Positions 6,089 to 10,886 of a stretch of DNA of 10,886 bases are shown here, piece after piece. Every line of letters starts with the position of its first letter. Positions within the stretch are counted from its first letter, which is position 1. Under the pieces are notes generated by a model. The model saw nothing but the letters and a program-made list of their open reading frames with translations, was not told where the DNA came from and searched no databases. The position numbers were made by a program, and so were the translations under genes. The DNA is from DATGQT01 sp033720695 (GTDB lineage Bacteria; Bacteroidota; Rhodothermia; Rhodothermales; Rubricoccaceae), in contig JAWWCA010000123.1 of NCBI GenBank assembly GCA_033720695.1, forward strand, positions 1 through 10,886, in the 5' to 3' direction.

Positions 6089-6119
6089 CCGGTGGCGCCG
6101 TCTAAGGTAACTTCACCGG
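6089..6119. promoter_or_regulatory. Divergent promoter-like elements overlapping within an inverted repeat
   Basis: The plus strand has TAACTTCA (6108-6115), 28 bases before the ATG at 6144. The minus strand has TACCTTAG (6109 down to 6102), 77 bases before the STAS gene start. Both fit the TAnnTT core of the Bacteroidota -7 element and overlap by two bases. The pair is enclosed by CCGGTG (6089-6094) and CACCGG (6114-6119). The arrangement suggests one bidirectional promoter for both genes; this is inferred from sequence alone. Confidence 0.35.
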
Positions 6120-6143
6120 CCGACTCCTCACCGCCTCTCGCCC

Positions 6144-6743
6144 ATGGCCTGGCTGGACACCCTCCTCCCCCTCATCCTCCTCGCCCTCTACTTCCTGACG
6201 CAGCTCCGGCGCGGGGACAAGGGGAAGAGGCGGACCCCCGCGCCCAGCGACCCGCTCACCACGCGCGACGTGGAGGGCGAGTCGGACCAGAGCGCATCGG
6301 CCCCGACCCCGTTCGAGCTCCTGGTCCGGCAGATCCAGGAGGCGGCGCAGGAGGCGCAGCGGGCCCAGGCTCCGCCGCCTCCGGACCCCGCACCGCCTCC
6401 CCCGCCCGCACGCCGCACGCTGCGGCCGCCCGCGTCCGTCGAGCCCCGCGAGTTCGAGAGCCTGGGCGGGTTCGAGCACGAGCGCCACGGGTTCGGGCTG
6501 GACAACCCGTTCTCGGAGGAGGCCTTCGAGCGCCTCCCGCGCGGCGCCGACGTGACCGAGCACGCCCCCGGCCACCTCGACCACGACCCCCACGCCCCCC
6601 GCGGCCGCCGCCGCTCGCCCCGCAGGCCGGCCCGCAAGGGCCACCCCCTCGCCGCCCGCCTCCGCGAGACCGGCGACGCCCGCGACGCCTTCGCCCTCCG
6701 CGAGATTCTCGACGCCCCGCTCGCGCGTCGGCGCCGACGGTAG
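6144..6743 (+). CDS. Single-pass membrane protein, unknown function
   Basis: 199 residues. One N-terminal transmembrane helix is seen (WLDTLLPLILLALYFL, 3-18), followed at once by basic residues (RRGDKGKRR), so the long remainder is probably cytoplasmic. Residues ~40-100 include a short helical stretch (FELLVRQIQEAAQEAQRAQ) and a Pro-rich linker; the middle is low-complexity and acidic, then Arg/His-rich. The C-terminus ends in LRETGDARDAFALREILDA and a basic tail. Short membrane proteins with a comparable closing motif (LR...DAF.L.EIL..P) occur widely in Bacteroidota, and this is my basis for treating it as real; the family name and role are unknown to me. The methyltransferase gene follows after 20 bases, suggesting one transcript. 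Confidence 0.75.
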   Translation: MAWLDTLLPLILLALYFLTQLRRGDKGKRRTPAPSDPLTTRDVEGESDQSASAPTPFELLVRQIQEAAQEAQRAQAPPPPDPAPPPPPARRTLRPPASVEPREFESLGGFEHERHGFGLDNPFSEEAFERLPRGADVTEHAPGHLDHDPHAPRGRRRSPRRPARKGHPLAARLRETGDARDAFALREILDAPLARRRRR

Positions 6744-6763
6744 CCCGCCGAGGGCAGCACCGC

Positions 6764-7525
6764 ATGACGTCACGCCCCGAGACCCCCCCGACGCTCTACG
6801 ACGAGCTGGCCTCGTGGTGGCCGCTCCTCTCGGCGCCCGAGGACTACGCCGAGGAGGCCGCCTTCTACCACGCGGCGCTCGTCGCCGCCAGCGAGCGGCC
6901 GGTGCGGACGCTGTTGGAGCTCGGCAGCGGGGGCGGCAACAACGCCTCCCACCTCAAGGCGCGCGCCAGCCTTACGCTCGTCGATCCCGCACCGGGCATG
7001 TGCGCCGTGAGCCAGGCGCTGAACCGCGAGTGCGAGCACGTCGCGGGCGACATGCGGACGGTCCGCCTCGGCCGCCGGTTCGACGCCGTGTTCGTCCACG
7101 ACGCCGTCGGCTACATGACGACCGAGGCCGACCTCCAGCGGGCGGTCGAGACCGCCTTCGTCCACTGCGCCCCCGGCGGTGCGGCCCTCTTCGCCCCGGA
7201 CCACGTCCGCGAGACGTTCCGGCCCTCCACCGACCACGGGGGCCACGACGGCGACGACGGACGCGGCCTGCGGTACCTCGAATGGACCTGGGACCCCGAC
7301 CCCACCGACGCCACCTACCTCGTGGACTACGCCGTGCTGCTCCGCGACGCCCACGGCGCCGTGCGGGTCGTCCACGACCGCCACGTCGAGGGGCTGTTCG
7401 CCCGCGCCGACTGGCTCCGACTCCTCGCGCATGCTGGCTTCGAGCCCACCGTGATCCCGTTCCGGCATTCCGACCTCGACGCCCCTCCGATGGATGTCTT
7501 CGTGGGGCGGCGTCCCCCGGCGTGA
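6764..7525 (+). CDS. Class I SAM-dependent methyltransferase
   Basis: 253 residues from the ATG at 6764, with a weak GAGGG 9 bases upstream. The Rossmann-fold SAM-binding motif I is LLELGSGGGNNASHL (50-64). The acidic residue closing strand 2 is D74 (LTLVDPAPGM), D96 (GDMRTV) fits motif III, and FDAVFVHDAVGYM (106-118) fits motif IV. The N-terminal LYDELASWWPLLS is shared by small-molecule-type methyltransferases of this group. The C-terminal half (VDYAVLLRDAHG, HVEGLFARADWLRLLAHAGFEP) is the usual lid/cap arrangement. It should act in the cytoplasm; the substrate cannot be deduced. It sits between two membrane-protein genes on the same strand. The frame is open further upstream, but that stretch overlaps the previous gene and is not translated with it. 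Confidence 0.9.
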   Translation: MTSRPETPPTLYDELASWWPLLSAPEDYAEEAAFYHAALVAASERPVRTLLELGSGGGNNASHLKARASLTLVDPAPGMCAVSQALNRECEHVAGDMRTVRLGRRFDAVFVHDAVGYMTTEADLQRAVETAFVHCAPGGAALFAPDHVRETFRPSTDHGGHDGDDGRGLRYLEWTWDPDPTDATYLVDYAVLLRDAHGAVRVVHDRHVEGLFARADWLRLLAHAGFEPTVIPFRHSDLDAPPMDVFVGRRPPA

Positions 7526-7577
7526 CGGCGCCCGGTCTCGGGGTGCGATCTTGGGCGGCTCACCTCCTCGACCGCTC

Positions 7578-7940
7578 ATGTCCACCCTCGCTGCCATCGC
7601 CGTCGCCGTCGTGGCCCTCCTCCACGTCGGGTTCCTCGTGCTCGAGATGTTCCTGTGGTCGACCCCGCTCGGCCGCCGCATCTTCGGCCTGCCCGCTGAC
7701 GTCATGAAGGCCTCCGCGCCCCTCGCCGCCAACCAGGGGCTCTACAACGGGTTTCTCGCGGCGGGGCTGGTGTGGGGGCTCCTCCTCGGCCCCGACGGCG
7801 TGGGGGTCCGCGTGTTCTTCCTGGTGTGCGTCGTGATCGCCGGCCTCTTCGGCGCAGCGACGGCGAAGCGGACCATCCTGTGGGTGCAGGCACTACCGGG
7901 GGCCATCGCCCTCGCGCTCGTCTGGCTGGCGCAGGCCTAG
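7578..7940 (+). CDS. DUF1304 family membrane protein
   Basis: 120 residues with four hydrophobic segments (about 4-24, 55-71, 77-95, 100-118), matching the usual length and topology of DUF1304 proteins. Family hallmarks are LLHVGFLVLEMFLW (14-27), with conserved His and Glu in the first helix, and the motif NQGLYNGFLAAGL (52-64). It is an inner-membrane protein of unknown function. An ATG at 7494 in the same frame would add 28 hydrophilic residues and overlap the methyltransferase gene, so 7578 is preferred. A promoter-like GATCTTGG (7548-7555) lies 22 bases before the start, but read-through from the methyltransferase 52 bases upstream is equally possible. Confidence 0.92.
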   Translation: MSTLAAIAVAVVALLHVGFLVLEMFLWSTPLGRRIFGLPADVMKASAPLAANQGLYNGFLAAGLVWGLLLGPDGVGVRVFFLVCVVIAGLFGAATAKRTILWVQALPGAIALALVWLAQA

Positions 7941-7961
7941 CGGGCCCGTCGCGCTGGGCGT

Positions 7962-7976
7962 CGGCCTCACAGGCCG
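7962..7976. terminator. Hairpin at the convergent ends of the DUF1304 and cysteine desulfurase genes
   Basis: CGGCCT (7962-7967) pairs with AGGCCG (7971-7976) around a 3-base loop. It overlaps the stop codon of the minus-strand desulfurase gene and lies 21 bases past the DUF1304 stop. It is placed like a terminator for the plus-strand genes; the stem is short and lacks a T-run. Confidence 0.35.
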
Positions 7977-9151
7977 CGCAGCCGGCGGACGACGGCGTCG
8001 AGGTGGTCGGCGGCTTTGTCCACGGCGGCCGGGTCGGTCGAGCGGCCCAGAGAGAAGCGGATCGTCGCGGCCGCCGTGGCGCGCTCGGCGCCGAGGGCGA
8101 GGAGGACGTGGCTGGGCTCGATGGCCCCGCTCGCGCACGCGCTCCCGCTGGAGACGCAGACGCCGGCCATGTCGAGGGCGAGGAGCAGCATCTCCCCGTC
8201 CACGGCCGCCCCCTCCTGTGGCGGGAACGATACGCTGAGGATGTGGGGCGCCACGGGGTGGGGGTCCGGGTGGACGCCGTCGAGCGGCGTGTTGAAGACG
8301 ACGCCCTCGCCGAACGATGCGCGGAGCCGCTCGGCGAGCCGGCGCTGGAGGCGGGCGAGGCGAGCGGCCTCAGCCCCCCGGCGCTCCTCGGCCTGCACCA
8401 GCGCCTCCGCGAGCCCCACGATGGCGGCGACGTTCTCGGTGCCCCCTCGCCGCCGCCGCTCCTGGGACCCGCCCCGGAGGAGCGGCGAGAAGGGCGTCCC
8501 CGCCCGCACGAACAGCGCGCCGATGCCCTTGGGCCCGTAGACCTTGTGGCCCGAGAGCGAGAGGAGGTCGACTCCCAGCGCCTCCACGTCGAGCGGGAGG
8601 AGGCCAACGGCCTGCACGGCATCGGTATGGACGAGGGCCCCGGCGGCGTGCGCCCGCTCCGCGATCGCCGCGACGGGCGAGACGGTCCCGATCTCGTTGT
8701 TGACGCGCATCACCGAGACCAGGCCCGTCGACGCGTCCAGGGCCGCGTCCACCTGGGCAGGGGTGAGGGCGCCGTGCCGCCCGGGCCGGAGGATCGCGAC
8801 GGGGTGCCCCTCGTCGTCTAGCGCCTCAGCCGTCTGGCGCACCGCCTCGTGTTCGGCGGCCGAGGTGACGAGGCCGGGACGCCCGGTCTGCGCGAGGGCG
8901 GGGCCGGTGAGGACGCCCCGGAGGGCCGCGTTGTCGCCCTCGGTGCCCCCGCTCGTGAACACGACCTCCGCCGGGGCGCAGCCGAGCACGTCGGCCACGC
9001 GCCCCCGGGCCTCCTCGACGGCGACGCGAGCCCGCCGCCCGAGGGCGTGCACCGACGAGGCGTTGCCGTAGTGCTCGGTCAGGTACGGCCGCATCGCCTC
9101 CAGCACGGCCGGGTCGAGCGGGGTCGTGGCGGCGTGGTCGAGGTAGAGCAT
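7967..9151 (-). CDS. Cysteine desulfurase, group I (NifS/IscS type)
   Basis: 394 residues, close to the usual ~390-405. This PLP enzyme converts cysteine to alanine and carries a persulfide used for Fe-S clusters, tRNA thiolation or other sulfur transfer. It begins with the family signature MLYLDHAATTPLDP. PLP-binding residues include H101 (AAEHEAV), NNEIGT (151-156) and D177 (HTDAVQ); the Schiff-base lysine is K203 in SLSGHKVYGPKGIGA. The persulfide cysteine is C339 in the long group I loop SSGSACASGAIEPSHVL (334-350). RRGGTENV (234-241) is also conserved. No iscU, sufE, mnmA or thiI gene is nearby, so whether it serves Fe-S assembly or tRNA thiolation is open. It is divergent from the murA block, separated by 158 bases. 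Confidence 0.96.
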   Translation of the reverse strand: MLYLDHAATTPLDPAVLEAMRPYLTEHYGNASSVHALGRRARVAVEEARGRVADVLGCAPAEVVFTSGGTEGDNAALRGVLTGPALAQTGRPGLVTSAAEHEAVRQTAEALDDEGHPVAILRPGRHGALTPAQVDAALDASTGLVSVMRVNNEIGTVSPVAAIAERAHAAGALVHTDAVQAVGLLPLDVEALGVDLLSLSGHKVYGPKGIGALFVRAGTPFSPLLRGGSQERRRRGGTENVAAIVGLAEALVQAEERRGAEAARLARLQRRLAERLRASFGEGVVFNTPLDGVHPDPHPVAPHILSVSFPPQEGAAVDGEMLLLALDMAGVCVSSGSACASGAIEPSHVLLALGAERATAAATIRFSLGRSTDPAAVDKAADHLDAVVRRLRGL

Positions 9152-9181
9152 CGGGCAGCGGGCGCGCCGGCGGGGTGGTGG

Positions 9182-9203
9182 TACCTTGCGAGCCCGGCCG
9201 GGC
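9182..9203 (+). promoter_or_regulatory. Promoter-like -7 element followed by a 12-bp palindrome
   Basis: TACCTTGC (9182-9189) fits the Bacteroidota -7 pattern TAnnTTTG with one mismatch. The perfect palindrome GCCCGGCCGGGC (9192-9203) begins two bases later, about where transcription would start, so it could be a repressor site or the first hairpin of the leader. This is the best promoter candidate for the Pro-rich frame and murA, and implies a leader of about 110 bases. No -33 element is evident. Confidence 0.35.
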
Positions 9204-9239
9204 GGCGGTGGGGGAAGTCCCCAAACTAGCCCCGCCGCC
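9201..9239 (+). other. GC-rich stem-loop in the putative murA leader
   Basis: GGCGGCGG (9201-9208) pairs with CCGCCGCC (9232-9239). Inside lies a second small stem, GGGG (9211-9214) with CCCC (9219-9222) around AAGT. The left outer arm also overlaps the 12-bp palindrome ending at 9203, so alternative folds compete. This lies in the 5' leader of the Pro-rich frame and murA. I recognise no known riboswitch class. Confidence 0.3.
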
Positions 9240-9309
9240 GCGCCTCGGAATCACACGCGCAGGCGTGTCGTATCCGGTATCCTCCTCCCGAAGCACCTCC
9301 GAGGCTGCC

Positions 9310-9519
9310 ATGGATCCGGACACGACTGCTCCCGACGGGACCTCCTCGCCCTTCCCTGCCCCTCCGCCCGTGCCGTTCGAGCCGGGGACCCCGGTCGTGC
9401 CGGCCGCGGTCGAGGCGCCCGACGAGACGGCCGAGACCGCCCCGGCGCCCGGCACCGCCCCGGCGCCCGACGCCGACGCCGCCCCTCTCCACCGCCCCTC
9501 TCCACCCACCCGGTCCTGA
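9310..9519 (+). CDS. Pro/Ala-rich 69-residue protein or leader frame coupled to murA
   Basis: 69 residues from ATG at 9310 to TGA at 9517-9519. The composition is dominated by Pro, Ala, Thr, Asp and Glu, with a repeated TAPAP motif; there is no hydrophobic segment, signal peptide or recognisable domain, so it would be disordered and acidic. Its TGA overlaps the murA ATG by one base (TGATG), an arrangement typical of translational coupling and the main evidence that it is translated. It could be a genuine small protein, a leader peptide whose proline-rich stretches slow ribosomes before murA, or chance reading through GC-rich DNA. Two tandem duplications lie within it, one of them not a multiple of three, which argues for weak protein-level constraint. 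Confidence 0.45.
   Translation: MDPDTTAPDGTSSPFPAPPPVPFEPGTPVVPAAVEAPDETAETAPAPGTAPAPDADAAPLHRPSPPTRS
9436..9471. repeat. 18-bp tandem duplication
   Basis: Two adjacent 18-base copies of ACCGCCCCGGCGCCCGGC (9436-9453 and 9454-9471) differ at one base. In the Pro-rich frame they encode TAPAPG and TAPAPD. Confidence 0.85.
9480..9505. repeat. 13-bp tandem duplication just before murA
   Basis: CGCCCCTCTCCAC occurs twice in direct succession (9480-9492 and 9493-9505), perfectly conserved. Because 13 is not a multiple of three, the duplication shifted the reading frame of whatever lay there before. It ends 14 bases before the murA ATG. Confidence 0.85.
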
Positions 9520-10823
9520 TGGACAAGCTCGTCATCCGAGGGAGAAGCGCCCTCCACGGCCGCCTCCACGTCGGCGGCTCGAAGAACACGGCCCTCCCCC
9601 TCATGGCTGCCGCCGTCCTCGCCGACGGCGTCACGACGCTCCACAACACCCCCGTTCTCCAGGACGTCTTCACGTTCGCCAACGTCCTCCGCGTCACCGG
9701 CTGCCGCGTCACCTACGACCCCGACGCCGACCCGAACACGCCGGACTCGATGGTGATCGACGCGACGGACCTCCACCACCGCGAGGCGCCGTACGACCTC
9801 GTCAAGAAGATGCGGGCGTCGTTCTATATGCTCGGTGCCCTCCTCGGGCGTGCGGGCGAGGCCCGCGTCTCGCTCCCCGGCGGCTGCGCCTGGGGCCCCC
9901 GCCCCGTTGACCTCCACCTCAAGGGGATGGAGGCGCTCGGCGCGGAGATCTCGATGGACCAGGGCTACGTCGTCGCCAAGGCGCCCGCGGGCGGCCTCCG
10001 CGGGGCCCGCATCCACTTCGAGCCCTCCTCGGTGGGCGCCACCATCAACGTGATGCTCGCCGCCTCGACGGCGAAGGGGACCACGGTCCTGGAGAACGCC
10101 GCCGCCGAGCCCGACGTGGTCGTCTTCGGCCAGATGCTCCAGGCGATGGGCGCGCACGTCGACGGCCTCGGCACAACGACGATCACGATCGAGGGCGTGG
10201 ACCGGCTGGAGGCCGTGGAGTTCACGAACTGCCCCGACCGCATCGAGCTCGGCACCTACATGATCGCGGCTGCCCTCGCCACGCCGCCGGGCGAGCGCCT
10301 CCGCATCACCGGCGCCGAACCCGCCCACCTCGGCCACGCCTTCCTCGACGCCTTCGAGGCGACGGGCGTCCCGTTCACGCTCGGCGAGGACACCGTCGAG
10401 GTGGAGGGGGCTGACCGGATCGCGCCGGTCTCGGTGGAGACCGACCCGTACCCCGGCTTCCCCACCGACCTCCAGGCGCAGTGGACCGTCCTCATGACCC
10501 AGGCCGACGGGCCCTCCCGCGTCACCGACACCATCTACACCGACCGGTTCAAGCACATCCCCGAGCTGAACCGGATGGGCGCCCAGTGCGCCGTCCACGA
10601 CCACTCGGTCGAGATCAAGGGGCGGAACGGGACGCCGTTGCAGGGGGCGCACGTGATGAGCACCGACCTCCGGGCCAGCGTGTCGCTCGTCCTCGCCGGC
10701 CTCGTCGCCGACGGCGAGACGCACGTCCTCCGGGTCTACCACCTCGACCGGGGCTACGAAGACCTCGAAGGCAAGCTGAGCCGCGCCGGCATCAGCATCC
10801 ACCGCGAGGAGTACCAGGAGTGA
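9519..10823 (+). CDS. murA: MurA, UDP-N-acetylglucosamine 1-carboxyvinyltransferase
   Basis: 434 residues, near the family norm (~420-440). MurA transfers enolpyruvate from PEP to UDP-GlcNAc, the first committed step of peptidoglycan synthesis, in the cytoplasm. Lys22 lies in GGSKNTALPL, matching the E. coli active-site Lys22. The mobile-loop cysteine is C123 in SLPGGCAWGPRPVDLH, equivalent to E. coli Cys115; enzymes with Cys here are generally fosfomycin-sensitive. Asp317 in YPGFPTDLQAQ matches the catalytic Asp305, and Arg385 in STDLRASVSLVLAG matches Arg397. The C-terminus YHLDRGYEDLEGKL is typical. The ATG overlaps the stop of the preceding Pro-rich frame; the first residues (MDKLVIRG) match the usual MurA start, so the start is secure. 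A repeat-containing inverted repeat follows immediately. Confidence 0.97.
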   Translation: MDKLVIRGRSALHGRLHVGGSKNTALPLMAAAVLADGVTTLHNTPVLQDVFTFANVLRVTGCRVTYDPDADPNTPDSMVIDATDLHHREAPYDLVKKMRASFYMLGALLGRAGEARVSLPGGCAWGPRPVDLHLKGMEALGAEISMDQGYVVAKAPAGGLRGARIHFEPSSVGATINVMLAASTAKGTTVLENAAAEPDVVVFGQMLQAMGAHVDGLGTTTITIEGVDRLEAVEFTNCPDRIELGTYMIAAALATPPGERLRITGAEPAHLGHAFLDAFEATGVPFTLGEDTVEVEGADRIAPVSVETDPYPGFPTDLQAQWTVLMTQADGPSRVTDTIYTDRFKHIPELNRMGAQCAVHDHSVEIKGRNGTPLQGAHVMSTDLRASVSLVLAGLVADGETHVLRVYHLDRGYEDLEGKLSRAGISIHREEYQE

Positions 10824-10876
10824 GGCGTGGAGGATGGAGGATCGAGGATGGTTGACGGAGGAGACCGCTCCACGCC
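10824..10876. repeat. Inverted repeat enclosing GAGGATG heptads after murA
   Basis: GGCGTGGAG (10824-10832) and CTCCACGCC (10868-10876) are perfect 9-base inverted arms, the left one starting directly after the murA stop. Between them three tandem heptads run GAGGATG, GAGGATC, GAGGATG (10830-10850). CCATCC at 10878-10883 can also pair with GGATGG in the heptads. It could act as the murA terminator or be one copy of a dispersed intergenic repeat; the window ends before the next gene. Confidence 0.55.
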
Positions 10877-10886
10877 CCCATCCGCC

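Noticed and set aside
6041..6763. N-terminal extension of the methyltransferase to 494 residues
   Set aside because: The extension overlaps the membrane-protein gene in another frame and is Pro/Arg/Ala repeats; the methyltransferase domain starts cleanly at the ATG at 6764.
9152..9309. Possible tRNA, small RNA or riboswitch in the 158-base gap before the murA block
   Set aside because: No cloverleaf or known riboswitch core could be seen; only the promoter-like box, palindrome and hairpins listed are supported.
8826..10802. A 658-codon minus-strand frame across murA
   Set aside because: Antisense to murA, which has all catalytic residues; the translation is biased and matches no family.
1..10886. 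Defence island, toxin-antitoxin pair, prophage or insertion sequence
   Set aside because: No transposase, integrase, nuclease/sensor pair, terminal repeats with target duplications or CRISPR-like arrays were seen; gene content is housekeeping and envelope-related.

Overview
The window is a high-GC chromosomal segment from what looks like a marine or halophilic member of the Bacteroidota/Rhodothermota group (Rhodothermales, Rubricoccaceae-like). Three things suggest this. The first gene ends in a type IX secretion (T9SS) sorting domain. Starts lack Shine-Dalgarno sites. Several gene starts are preceded by sequences resembling the Bacteroidota -7 promoter element (TAnnTTTG). The genus is inference. 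I see no phage, transposon, CRISPR array, tRNA, rRNA or toxin/defence island; this is mostly housekeeping DNA.

Layout. Bases 1-1128 (+) hold the C-terminal part of a large secreted T9SS cargo protein. It converges on a minus-strand block: secG (1216-1623), an ADP-ribose-pyrophosphatase-type Nudix hydrolase (1782-2330) and an Omp85/BamA-TamA-type outer membrane protein (2388-4163). The ATG of the Omp85 gene and the ATG of a small secreted Ig-like protein (4162-4503, +) share one CATG. The small gene runs with a single-base gap into mutY (4505-5659), whose C-terminal domain carries an intact MutT Nudix box. A STAS anti-sigma-factor antagonist (5669-6025, -) converges on mutY. Then come a one-pass membrane protein (6144-6743), a SAM methyltransferase (6764-7525) and a DUF1304 membrane protein (7578-7940), all +. 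A group I cysteine desulfurase (7967-9151, -) converges on these. Finally a Pro/Ala-rich 69-residue reading frame (9310-9519) overlaps murA (9519-10823) by one base.

Themes. Envelope biogenesis is represented by SecG (export), the Omp85 protein (outer membrane insertion or translocation), MurA (first committed step of peptidoglycan synthesis) and the T9SS cargo. Oxidised or modified nucleotide sanitation is represented by MutY with its MutT-like domain and by the ADP-ribose pyrophosphatase. Gene ends are marked by GC-rich hairpins, mostly without T-tracts. The divergent regions at 4122-4143, 6089-6119 and 9182-9239 contain inverted repeats around or beside promoter-like elements. The most interesting points are the MutY-MutT fusion, the CATG shared by two divergent secreted-protein genes, the Pro-rich frame coupled to murA, and the heptad repeat inside an inverted repeat after murA.
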